DNA from: JAPXSY01 sp034003585 | GTDB lineage: Bacteria > Verrucomicrobiota > Kiritimatiellia > RFP12 > UBA1067 | NCBI GenBank assembly: GCA_034003585.1 | Contig: JAVEYH010000017.1 | Location: forward strand, 1-42,014 | DNA: 42,014 nucleotides | Reading direction: 5' to 3' | Part shown: positions 15,876 through 23,886 of the stretch, one piece after another | How positions within the stretch are numbered: the first letter of the stretch is position 1 | Layout of the letters: each line of letters starts with the position of its first letter | Position numbers and translations under genes: made by a program | The notes under the pieces: generated by a model | Databases searched by the model: none | What the model was told of the DNA's origin: nothing | The model's input: only the letters and a program-made list of their open reading frames with translations

Positions 15876-17330
15876 TCAGGCCCGCCAGGGGCGGTCGCGC
15901 TTCTGACAGGCGGGGAAGATCTCGTTGAAGAGGTTCACATTGTCGACCAACTGGAAGTCGTACATGCCGACGCACAGGAAATCGGCGCCGGCCTTGAGCG
16001 CGAACGGGAACCCGTCTTTGGGACGGACCGCGCCGGCCGCCAGGGTCTTGAAGCCGATCCACGGTTCCGGCCGCGTCTTCATGTAGGCGATGGTCTCGTC
16101 CGGGTTCGTGCACCAGATGTTGTCGTGGCGCGATCCGCCGTTGAGGTTCGCCGACCAGTAGTTGACCGGATGGATGGTTTTGACCCAGTAGTCGGGAACG
16201 AGGCCGCGGTCGACGCACTCCTTGACCGCATCCAGGCTGTGGGCGCCGATGCCCGCCTGATAACCTTCTTTGCGCATGAAGGCGAGGGCGTCTTCGATGA
16301 TCTTGTAGTTCTTCTCCCGGATGATGTATTTTTCGGTCATCTCCCCCTGAATGTACAGCATCTGCGCGCCGAACCGGATCGAGGCCTGCGCCCCCTTGAC
16401 GGGATCGCCGCCGATCGCGCAATCGGAGAGCACCTGCATTTTGCCGCCCTCTTTTTTCAGGTATTCCCCCATTACACGGAAGAGTCCGGGGTTCAGGATG
16501 ATGGTGTTCATGCCGGCCGCCTCCGCCATGTGGAGCGTGCGGAAGACGCGCCAGTCCTCGTGGTAGGCTTTGACGAGCTGGCTGACGTAGATCAGGTCAC
16601 GCGCATGCGCCCAGCCGCCGATCAGGTTGCATCCCATGAACATGCGGCTGATCCGGGTCGGGCCGATCTGCCCGAAGGCGTCGAGGGGCTTTTTGAGTTC
16701 GCGGATATCTTTGGATTCGAAGGTGCGGACCGTGGCGCCGGTCAGGGCGTCCGCCATGTTTTTCAGATGCTCTTTCTCCCATACCGGGCCGTGCTTCTCC
16801 ACGAACGCGCCGGCAAAGGCCCCCAGGACGGGCAGGGAACTGAGATTTTTGAGGAATTCGCGCCGGTCGAAGGCAATCGGGGTTTCGCGACGGGTCCGGT
16901 ACTGGCGGAACAGGGCGCCCAGCCCGAAAGAGGGGATCGCGCAGATCACCGCCAGCGCGAGGGCTTCGATGGCATTGCGGTCGATCCACAGAAGATGGGA
17001 TTCGCCGCCCGCGGGCGCGGTGAAGGGGGGATGGGCCAGATAGTACAACGCCAGGAGGGCGATGCCGCTCAGAGCGGCGAACCGGATGGCGATCCCCAAG
17101 ATGAGGGCGAGACCGATCAGGGTCAACCCCCACATGTTCAGAAGATCGACGGCCTTCAGAAGCGCAGGCGTTTCCGCGATCGTATGAAAAAGGTTTGCGG
17201 CGACCCATTGGCTGGAGCGCAAATAGGGTGCGGCGCTCCAGTTCCCGGAGAGCAGTTTCCAGAGCCCCTCATACAAGAAATGCCAGCCGACGAGAAACCG
17301 CAACAGCGTGACCCAGTAGGATTTTTTCAT
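15876..17330 (-). CDS. Fusion of a DoxX-like membrane domain to a TIM-barrel, aldo/keto-type domain
   Basis: 484 residues. Residues 1-140 form a DoxX-like four-helix membrane module (LLRFLVGWHFLYEGLWKLL; MWGLTLIGLALILGIAIRF; LSGIALLALYYLAH; IEALALAVICAIPSFGLGAL). An internal twin-arginine-like motif, RREFLK at 156-161 followed by the hydrophobic LSSLPVLGAFAGAF, then leads to a soluble domain (about 190-484). That domain has TIM-barrel character (RMFMGCNLIGGWAHARDL, AAGMNTIILNPG, IGAHSLDAVKECVDRG, PDYWVKTIHPVNYW), like secreted Tat-signal proteins related to aldo/keto reductases. The second half alone would be a normal Tat-exported protein, so the gene looks like a fusion of two ORFs. It follows the EEP-family gene by 24 bp. 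Confidence 0.7.
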   Translation of the reverse strand: MKKSYWVTLLRFLVGWHFLYEGLWKLLSGNWSAAPYLRSSQWVAANLFHTIAETPALLKAVDLLNMWGLTLIGLALILGIAIRFAALSGIALLALYYLAHPPFTAPAGGESHLLWIDRNAIEALALAVICAIPSFGLGALFRQYRTRRETPIAFDRREFLKNLSSLPVLGAFAGAFVEKHGPVWEKEHLKNMADALTGATVRTFESKDIRELKKPLDAFGQIGPTRISRMFMGCNLIGGWAHARDLIYVSQLVKAYHEDWRVFRTLHMAEAAGMNTIILNPGLFRVMGEYLKKEGGKMQVLSDCAIGGDPVKGAQASIRFGAQMLYIQGEMTEKYIIREKNYKIIEDALAFMRKEGYQAGIGAHSLDAVKECVDRGLVPDYWVKTIHPVNYWSANLNGGSRHDNIWCTNPDETIAYMKTRPEPWIGFKTLAAGAVRPKDGFPFALKAGADFLCVGMYDFQLVDNVNLFNEIFPACQKRDRPWRA

Positions 17331-17354
17331 GATTTTTCTCTTTCCCGCTTTACT

Positions 17355-18221
17355 TTAGAAATCGACTGTCGCGCTGACCGGGAAATGGTCAGAGGGATAG
17401 TTCCCGTTTTCCGCGTCGTTGTGTGTGGTGACGTCCCGCACCGTCACGTTCCCGGATACGAAGAGGTAATCAATGCGCGGCGCATCCTTGGCGGGGGCCG
17501 TCGGCTCTTCGGCGTCAGGCCGGTATTGGTACGCGGTGAAGGTCCGCCACGGGCCTTTGTGCGGGGTTTGCGAGTGGCGGACGGCGTCCCGCAACACCTT
17601 GCCGGCCAGCCGGATCGGCTCGGAGGCGTCGTCACAGTTCATGTCGCCGGTCAGAAAGGTCGGCCACCCTTGCGGCGCGAGCGTGCGCATGCGCTTCAGA
17701 ATCAGCTTCATCCCGTTGACGCGGGCCTCCGCGCTGAGATGATCCAAGTGGGTGTTGAAGAGCGCGAACGGTTTGCCGGTTTTCGTATCGGTCATCAGGG
17801 CCCAGGTGCAGACACGCGTGCAGGCGGTCTGCCAGGACTTCGATCCCGGCACTTCGGGCGTTTCCGAAAGCCAGAACGTCCCGCTTTTCTGAACCGTGAA
17901 CCGGTCGGACCGGTACAGGATGCAGGAAGCCTCGCCCTTGCGTTTTCCGTCCTCGCGGCAGGCGCCGACCGAGGCCCAGCCGGGGAGCGCGGCGAGCATC
18001 TCGTCGAACTGCATGGCGGTTGCCTCCTGCAGGCCCACCAGATCGAACCCGTGGCGTTTGACCAGCGCGATGACGCGGGGGGCGCGGTTGCTCCAGGCAT
18101 TGACGCCTTTGTCCGCCGGAAGCCGGATGTTGAAAGTCGCCAGGCGCAGCGGTTCCGCAACCGCGGGACCGCATGTCATGAGTCCGATCAACAGGCACAA
18201 GGATAAAATTCGGATCGTCAC
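17355..18221 (-). CDS. Secreted endonuclease/exonuclease/phosphatase-family hydrolase
   Basis: 288 residues with a signal peptide (VTIRILSLCLLIGLMTCGPAVA). The EEP fold motifs are present: ATFNIRL, GLQEAT (metal-binding Glu), NTHLDH, TGDMNCDD (Asp/Asn) and the final SDHFPV (Asp-His pair). This family of metal-dependent phosphodiesterases includes sphingomyelinase-like and nuclease-like enzymes; the substrate cannot be read from sequence. I chose the GTG at 18221: AAAGGGGG lies upstream, the signal peptide begins there, and the predicted promoter (18254-18283) rules out the longer start at 18332. It heads a likely minus-strand operon with the DoxX fusion and AraC genes. Confidence 0.85.
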   Translation of the reverse strand: MTIRILSLCLLIGLMTCGPAVAEPLRLATFNIRLPADKGVNAWSNRAPRVIALVKRHGFDLVGLQEATAMQFDEMLAALPGWASVGACREDGKRKGEASCILYRSDRFTVQKSGTFWLSETPEVPGSKSWQTACTRVCTWALMTDTKTGKPFALFNTHLDHLSAEARVNGMKLILKRMRTLAPQGWPTFLTGDMNCDDASEPIRLAGKVLRDAVRHSQTPHKGPWRTFTAYQYRPDAEEPTAPAKDAPRIDYLFVSGNVTVRDVTTHNDAENGNYPSDHFPVSATVDF

Positions 18222-18253
18222 CGCAATCCCCCTTTTGTGATGGCTTTCGATAC

Positions 18254-18283
18254 AGAATGCCATAAACGTCCGGGTTGTGTCAA
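18254..18283 (-). promoter_or_regulatory. Probable promoter of the EEP/DoxX/AraC operon
   Basis: On the minus strand a perfect -35 TTGACA (18278-18283) is followed after 18 bp by a weak -10 CATTCT (18254-18259). The predicted start lies about 25 nt before the GTG at 18221. Confidence 0.45.
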
Positions 18284-18347
18284 AAAGCGATCTCTTCTGG
18301 GTACGATTCAACTTTGTTGAATCCGCGCTCATTATGGGAGGGTTCCC

Positions 18348-18423
18348 CGAAATCGCTATCGGGATCGGGATCGAAATCGATGAAATGCGCTGGGATTCGA
18401 TCCCGATCCCGATAGCGATTTCG
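18348..18423. repeat. Perfect 28-bp inverted repeat built of hexamers
   Basis: The arms 18348-18375 and 18396-18423 are exactly complementary, with a 20-nt loop. The left arm reads as 6-bp units: GAAATC, GCTATC, GGGATC, GGGATC, GAAATC. It lies 27 bp after the stop of the DUF5107/TPR gene and upstream of the EEP gene promoter. No T-run follows on either strand, so a classical intrinsic terminator is not shown; a transcript would still fold into a very stable hairpin. Confidence 0.85.
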
Positions 18424-18450
18424 ACTGTGCCTCTTTCCGCGCGTTACGCC

Positions 18451-21348
18451 TCACCTCAGCAGAAGCGGGGCGAGGAGGCGGACGTTCGCGTCGGCGGACG
18501 CGGCCGGAAGCCGCGCTGCCGCTGCGGCACGGTCCCCCTGATACACGGCGCGGCACCAGGCGCCGACGGCCCCGGTGCCGAAGGTTGCGGCCACGGCGTC
18601 CGCCTTCGCGTTTTGCCCGCATTCGCGGCACGCCAGTGCGGTCAGCAACTCCAGCGCGTCATCGGCGCGCGCCGACTCCGAAGCGAAGCCCGCCGCGACC
18701 CGGTCGAGAAGTTCCGCACGGGCCGTGCCCTGTTCAAGCTGCGCGAAAAGCCACAGTTCGAGGCGCGTGTCGATTTCGCTCGCATAGGGCTCGCCGACAC
18801 CGAGTCTCTCGTCCCAGACACTGGCGCGCCGGATCGCGTCCCGCGTGGCGGCGGCGTCACCCTGAAGAAACGCGTCGACTGCCTGCGCGAGACAGGCTTC
18901 CCGATAGATCGTTCGGGTGATCGAGGTGAATTCCGACGGCAGGAACCGCACCGTTTTGAGGGTTTCGAGGCAGCGGCCGGGGTCACCCAGCCGCAGATGG
19001 GATTGGGCCAGCAGAATGCCGGCGTCCGGGTTTTCGGGATGGGCGGTCCTCATCCGCCGCGCCGCGTCCAGGGCCTGCCGCCAATCGTTGGCTTCGGCAT
19101 GCGCATGCCACTCCGCTGCTACCGCGCGCCACTCTCCGCCGAGCGTCTGGGCCTTCCGGATGTCGGCCAGCGCCGGCTGTCCGCCGCGCAGCCGCGCGCG
19201 GAAGAGCAGGAAGGGCACGTCATCGGCATCCGTCTCGTTCAAAACGGCGCGCGCCCGGTCGGTGTCGCCGAAATGGCGCAGGAGCAGGGCGAGCGCGTAA
19301 CGCGGTTTCCAGGAGGGGGACCCCGTGCGCGCCCATTCGAGGGCCGGGAGGGTCTCCGGCCGGAAGGGGAAGGCGAAGGCGGTGTCAACCCGCTCCGCGT
19401 CGGCCAGCGCGCGCCGGGCGGCGGGCTCGTCACCGGCCCGCGACAGCCAGTACGCGCGCGTCACGGCGGCGAGAAAACTTCCGGGTGCGAGCGCGGCAAT
19501 CTCCGCGGCCTCGTTGAACAGGCCGGCCGCGGCGTACAGGTGTGCGGTTTCGAGAATCTCCTCGTGCGGCAACTCGCAGCGGATCCCCGCGGCAAAGGCG
19601 GCGCGGTCCTGTTCGCAGCGCGCCGGATGGAAAAGCGGGAAGCGCTCGAGCGCCGCCGCGCAAGCCGTCCGGTGCTCGGCCTCCCGGCCCAACAGGCGGA
19701 GGGCCACGAGTCGCAGGTGCAGCGCGGAAAACTCCAAAGGGTTCGCCTCCAGCGCGCGCCCGGCCGCCTCCAGCATCCGGTCTGGCCTCCCGGCGGCGCA
19801 CTCCAGCGCGGCGATCCGCGTGACGGCGGCGCTGCGGAAAAGCGGCGACAGCGCGGCCGCGCCGAACCGGTCGAGGGCGTTCGCGCGGTCGCCGCGCTCC
19901 GCGAAGGCGATCCCGCTGAGATAGTTCGCCTTGTCATGATAGGCGTCGACGGCCAGCGCCCGCTCGCTGAAGGCGAGGGCTTCGGCGGAACGGCCGCAAT
20001 GGAGCAGCAGGTCAGCCATGCAGACCAGCGCGGGCACGAAATGCGGCTCGTTCGCGAGCGCGGCGCGCAAAGCCGTCTCCGCCGAAGCGTAGTGCTTGAT
20101 GTTCACTTTCTGTTCCGCCAGGAGCGTCTGGCCGTAAACCGTGCCCCAGTCGAAACCGGCGGGCATCGCGAGCGGGCGGTTGACCGCGCCGGATTCCGCG
20201 GCACGGGTTTCCAGTGTCCGGGCATCCGTCACCGGCGACCAGCGCTCGGTGAAGGTGATCGTCGAGCCGGCGGGAAAGGAGGGGAATTTGAACGGGGTGA
20301 GGTGACTGCCGCGGGCCGGCTGGTTGAAATAGCGGCCCGACTGCAACTCGACATACTGGCCGTCCGCATCGGTGAGGAGATCCTCCCAGATGGCACCGGA
20401 ACGCGCCAGGCTCCAAATCCAGAGTTTGCGTCCGAGCCGGTCGAAACGGGTGGCCTCGTGCATGGAGCCGAAACCGTTCTCCTCCCACCAGACACCGAAG
20501 AACCCCGTGTCTCCGTTGACGACGTGGTAACTTTTCGACGGGCCGAAGGCGTTGTTGGTGTAAACGGAAAGATCCCGCCCGGAGACGTCCCGCGGCCACG
20601 GCGCGGCCGTGCCGTCGTGCTCGAGCCGGGCCGAGCCCGGGAAGACGTACCGGCCGCCGCACGGGTAGGCGGCGTTCATCCACTGGTAACAGGGTTGGGG
20701 CAGGCCGGAGGCGTTGTGCCAGGTGGTTAACGTGGTGAAGAACCGGTCGGATGCGCCGAGGCGGATCTCGACGCACCAGCGGGTGCGTGTGATGAGTTCC
20801 AGCACGCCGACGAAACAGCTCGCCGAACCGTCGGCGTTCGTGCGGATGGCGTAATCCACAGGGGTCGAGGCGGTCGGCGCATGTCCGAGCATGCCGAAGT
20901 TGAACTCGATGCCCCCGCTGGTCCAGGGCCCCCGTGTGGAGATGTTGCGGAACTTGACGACACGGTTGCGGTAGAGGAAGTCCTTGCCGGTTTGTTTGTC
21001 CCGCGCACCCCAGATTTTCCCGCCGATTTGCGGAAAGACCTCTACCATGATCGCGTCGTTTTCCAACCGGACGCAGGTCCAGGAACGCGGTGAGGCAACC
21101 GCCGTGTAACCGTCGAATGTGAAGTACGGCCAGAGCTGACGGTCCACCCCGGTTTCCGGTTCCGGAATCGGGTTCGGCGCCGAGAATCCGTAGGTGGGCA
21201 TCTCCAACGCGAGCTCACTGACGCGCGCGGCGCCGCGGGAAAGTCGCGGGACGGCGAGCCCCGCAAAACCGGTCAACAGAAAAAGCGTCGTTGCCGTCAG
21301 CCGGGCGGTCTGCGATGACGCCCCCCCTCGTCCGTCCAGTAATTTCAT
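18451..21348 (-). CDS. Secreted DUF5107 / TPR-repeat protein
   Basis: 965 residues. After a signal peptide (TARLTATTLFLLTGFAGLAVP) comes a DUF5107-like beta-sandwich region (about 40-400) with LENDAIMVEVFPQIGGKIWGARDK, GGIEFNFGMLGHAPTAS, ITRTRWCVEIRLGASDRFF and an ending ITFTERWSPV. This fold is related to galactose-mutarotase-like domains of carbohydrate enzymes. The second half (about 430-965) is a long Ala-rich alpha-solenoid of TPR type (ALRAALANEPHFVPALVCMADLLLHCGRSAEALAFSERALAV). The enzyme activity is unknown for this family. The ATG at 21348 (AAAGGA upstream) is supported over 21369 because the predicted promoter -10 lies at 21372-21377. It is divergent from the GH89-like gene. Confidence 0.8.
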   Translation of the reverse strand: MKLLDGRGGASSQTARLTATTLFLLTGFAGLAVPRLSRGAARVSELALEMPTYGFSAPNPIPEPETGVDRQLWPYFTFDGYTAVASPRSWTCVRLENDAIMVEVFPQIGGKIWGARDKQTGKDFLYRNRVVKFRNISTRGPWTSGGIEFNFGMLGHAPTASTPVDYAIRTNADGSASCFVGVLELITRTRWCVEIRLGASDRFFTTLTTWHNASGLPQPCYQWMNAAYPCGGRYVFPGSARLEHDGTAAPWPRDVSGRDLSVYTNNAFGPSKSYHVVNGDTGFFGVWWEENGFGSMHEATRFDRLGRKLWIWSLARSGAIWEDLLTDADGQYVELQSGRYFNQPARGSHLTPFKFPSFPAGSTITFTERWSPVTDARTLETRAAESGAVNRPLAMPAGFDWGTVYGQTLLAEQKVNIKHYASAETALRAALANEPHFVPALVCMADLLLHCGRSAEALAFSERALAVDAYHDKANYLSGIAFAERGDRANALDRFGAAALSPLFRSAAVTRIAALECAAGRPDRMLEAAGRALEANPLEFSALHLRLVALRLLGREAEHRTACAAALERFPLFHPARCEQDRAAFAAGIRCELPHEEILETAHLYAAAGLFNEAAEIAALAPGSFLAAVTRAYWLSRAGDEPAARRALADAERVDTAFAFPFRPETLPALEWARTGSPSWKPRYALALLLRHFGDTDRARAVLNETDADDVPFLLFRARLRGGQPALADIRKAQTLGGEWRAVAAEWHAHAEANDWRQALDAARRMRTAHPENPDAGILLAQSHLRLGDPGRCLETLKTVRFLPSEFTSITRTIYREACLAQAVDAFLQGDAAATRDAIRRASVWDERLGVGEPYASEIDTRLELWLFAQLEQGTARAELLDRVAAGFASESARADDALELLTALACRECGQNAKADAVAATFGTGAVGAWCRAVYQGDRAAAAARLPAASADANVRLLAPLLLR

Positions 21349-21371
21349 GGCGAATCCTTTGTTGCGCAAAA

Positions 21372-21400
21372 AGTCTATCAGAGCGACAGCCGGTTTTCAA
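21372..21400 (-). promoter_or_regulatory. Probable promoter of the DUF5107/TPR gene
   Basis: On the minus strand -35 TTGAAA (21395-21400) and -10 TAGACT (21372-21377) are 17 bp apart. The predicted start near 21365 leaves a leader of about 17 nt before the ATG at 21348. For the divergent gene at 21535 I see AT-rich candidates (TATGAT, TATAAA at 21502-21512) but no good -35. Confidence 0.6.
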
Positions 21401-21534
21401 TTCGTGAAACGGGGCGGCTTTCCACGCCGCTACGCGGCCGATGCGGGATGTTTGAAAAAAGACCGGTCACGTAATCAAACGCGGGGGGGTGGCGGCTAAG
21501 ATATGATATAAATTGTAATACAGGAGGAGATGCC

Positions 21535-23886
21535 ATGCGTATTGTCGGATTCGCGGGATGGGCCGTGTTGTGCGGCGTGATGTCGGGAGGCACGGCCTTG
21601 GCCGCCGGCTGGGCGATTCTCGAGCCGGCCGCCGCACCGCAAGCCTATGCGGTGGCCGCGCGGGAGTTTCAGAAATATCACGAGGCCGTTACCGGGGTGC
21701 GGCTCGGGATCGTGACGGCGCCGGATGCCGGGTCCGATCTGATCGTGATCGGCCCGGACACGGTGAACCGGTTCTGCCGCACAGCGGTGGAGGAGGGGCT
21801 CATCCCGCCGCTGCGGGTCGGCGCGGATACGGACGCCTATCAGATCCGGTCCGCCGGACGCGGCGGCCGGCGCTATCTCTTTCTCGCGGGCGGCAACGGC
21901 CGGGCCACGCTCTACGCCGTCTATGATTTCTTCGAACGCCGGGCCGGCTGCCGCTGGTTCTGGGACGGCGACGTGGTGCCGCGGCGGCCTGTCCTCGACA
22001 TGGCGGGACTCGATGTGTTCGAGAACCCGCGTTTCGCCTACCGCGGCATCCGCTACTTCGCGCACCGCAGCCTCGACCGCTTTCAGGCTGAGCACTGGGG
22101 GCCGGAGCAGTGGGAGCGCGAGATCGACTGGATCCTTAAAAAACGCCTCAACCTCTTCATGCTGCGCATCGGCATGGACGACGTGTGGCAGAAGGCCTTC
22201 CCGGATGTCGTGCCCTATCCGCCGACCAACGCGCCGCTGCCCGAGGCGGTGGCGCGGTCGTATGACGACCGCACGAGCGCGTGGCCGCTCCAGTACCGCG
22301 GCGGGCTCCGCAAACACATCCTGCGTTACGCCCGCGACCGCGGGCTCATGCATCCGGAGGACACCGGCACCATGACCCATTGGTACAGCCGCACGCCGCA
22401 CGCGTTTCTCGAAAAGGCCAAACCGGCCTTCATCCCGCAGGCGGGCGGCGCCTACCGGGGCAACCCGACCAGCGCCATCTGGGATATCCGGGACGACGCG
22501 AATCTCGAGAACTATTGGAAGCTTACCCGCGCGCATCTCGAACAGTACGGGAGCCCCGAGCTGTTCCACACCATCGGGCTGGCCGAGCGCCAGGTCTACA
22601 CCAACCGCGACGACAATCTGGAGATCAAGCTCTACGCCTACCGGCGGATCATCGGGAAGGTGCGGGAACAGTACCCGCAGGCGCCCCTGTTGATCGCCTC
22701 GTGGGATTTTTACTATCCCGGCTGGAGCGGGGAGGAGGTGGCGGCGCTCCTGCGGCAGCTTAACCCCGAGAACACCCTGATCTTCGACTACACGTCGGAT
22801 TTGCCCCAGCGGTCCAACAGTTCTGACTTCACCCAGTGGGGTGTGGTCGGGAAATTTCCCTGGATCTTCGGCATTTTTCATGCCTTCCAATCGGAAAACG
22901 AATTGCGTGGCAACTATGACCTGCTCCGGGAGCGGCTGCCGGTCGCCGCGGCGGACCCGCTGTGCAAAGGGTTCGTCTACTGGCCGGAGAACGCTCACAG
23001 CGACAGTCTGATCCTGGAGTATTTCACCCGGAACGCCTGGAGGCCGGAGACCCCGACACCCGAAGCGCTGCTGCCTGCCTTCTGCCGCGACCGCTATCCG
23101 GCGGCGGCGGAGCCGATGCTCGCGGCGTGGCGCGCGGCCCTGCCGGTGATCACCTTGCACCGTGAACTGTCCATGGATTTCCGCCATCTGGCGGGCATCG
23201 CCCAGCGTGAGGCCACGGCGGCGCGGGCGGACGCCTTGCGGGCGACCTGCGAAAAAACGCGGGCGAAGAGGACGGGTCTCCCGGCCTTGTTCGCCTGTCT
23301 GGGGGAACTTCCCTTCGGTACGGGGGACGGGCGCGTGGACCGCGACGCGATCGATCTGGCGCGTACCGTCGCGGGGCGCCTCTTCACAGTGGCGCTCTGC
23401 CGCTACATCATCGTGCAGAGCGACTGGAAACAGGGCAAGGCCGAGGCTGGTGCCGTGACGGCCGCGGGGGAACGGTGCACCGCGCTGCTCACGACGTTGC
23501 GTGATGTGCTGGCCTTGCATGACGATTATTCGATGAACGCCTCCATGGCCAAGCTGCGCGCCGTCCATCCCGTCAACCCCTGTTTCGAGCAGACGCTCAA
23601 GGGTAACGCCGAGAACGGGTACTGCCGAACCTATATCTATGAGCTGTTCGACGACTACTATCTGCCGCAGCTCGCGCTCTACACGCAATGGGTGGGCGAG
23701 CGCGTCGCCGGGGGTGACCGCAATCCGCCGATGAAGCCCGCGAAGGCTTTGCCGATGCAAGCGGTGGTCGACAGGTTTTATGCGAAGCCGCTCGCCGACA
23801 TGGCGCCGCGCGCGGACCGCTCGCCCGAGGCTTTCCGCGCGGTCATCGCAAGGCTCGCGCGCCAGGCGAAGGAAATCGTGGAATGA
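21535..23886 (+). CDS. Secreted GH89-like glycoside hydrolase (alpha-N-acetylglucosaminidase family)
   Basis: 783 residues with a signal peptide ending near TALA. An N-terminal alpha-glucuronidase-type domain (YAVAAREFQKYHEAVTGVRL; LFLAGGNGRATLYAVYDFFERRAGCRWFWDGD) precedes a catalytic barrel. WEREIDWILKKRLNLFMLRIG and DDVWQKAF correspond to the WxREIDWMALNGxN and IWQRVY region of NAGLU enzymes. GLAERQVYT and YWPENAHSDSLILEYFTRNAW sit where the two catalytic Glu of GH89 are expected. Long C-terminal helices complete the family layout. GH89 enzymes remove alpha-linked GlcNAc from glycosaminoglycans or mucin glycans; a related specificity is possible. AGGAGGAG precedes the ATG. The stop overlaps the next gene by 4 bp, so the two products are made together. 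Confidence 0.68.
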   Translation: MRIVGFAGWAVLCGVMSGGTALAAGWAILEPAAAPQAYAVAAREFQKYHEAVTGVRLGIVTAPDAGSDLIVIGPDTVNRFCRTAVEEGLIPPLRVGADTDAYQIRSAGRGGRRYLFLAGGNGRATLYAVYDFFERRAGCRWFWDGDVVPRRPVLDMAGLDVFENPRFAYRGIRYFAHRSLDRFQAEHWGPEQWEREIDWILKKRLNLFMLRIGMDDVWQKAFPDVVPYPPTNAPLPEAVARSYDDRTSAWPLQYRGGLRKHILRYARDRGLMHPEDTGTMTHWYSRTPHAFLEKAKPAFIPQAGGAYRGNPTSAIWDIRDDANLENYWKLTRAHLEQYGSPELFHTIGLAERQVYTNRDDNLEIKLYAYRRIIGKVREQYPQAPLLIASWDFYYPGWSGEEVAALLRQLNPENTLIFDYTSDLPQRSNSSDFTQWGVVGKFPWIFGIFHAFQSENELRGNYDLLRERLPVAAADPLCKGFVYWPENAHSDSLILEYFTRNAWRPETPTPEALLPAFCRDRYPAAAEPMLAAWRAALPVITLHRELSMDFRHLAGIAQREATAARADALRATCEKTRAKRTGLPALFACLGELPFGTGDGRVDRDAIDLARTVAGRLFTVALCRYIIVQSDWKQGKAEAGAVTAAGERCTALLTTLRDVLALHDDYSMNASMAKLRAVHPVNPCFEQTLKGNAENGYCRTYIYELFDDYYLPQLALYTQWVGERVAGGDRNPPMKPAKALPMQAVVDRFYAKPLADMAPRADRSPEAFRAVIARLARQAKEIVE

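Noticed and set aside
18348..18423. Intrinsic terminator
   Set aside because: The stem is strong but no T-run follows on either strand, so I list it as a repeat.
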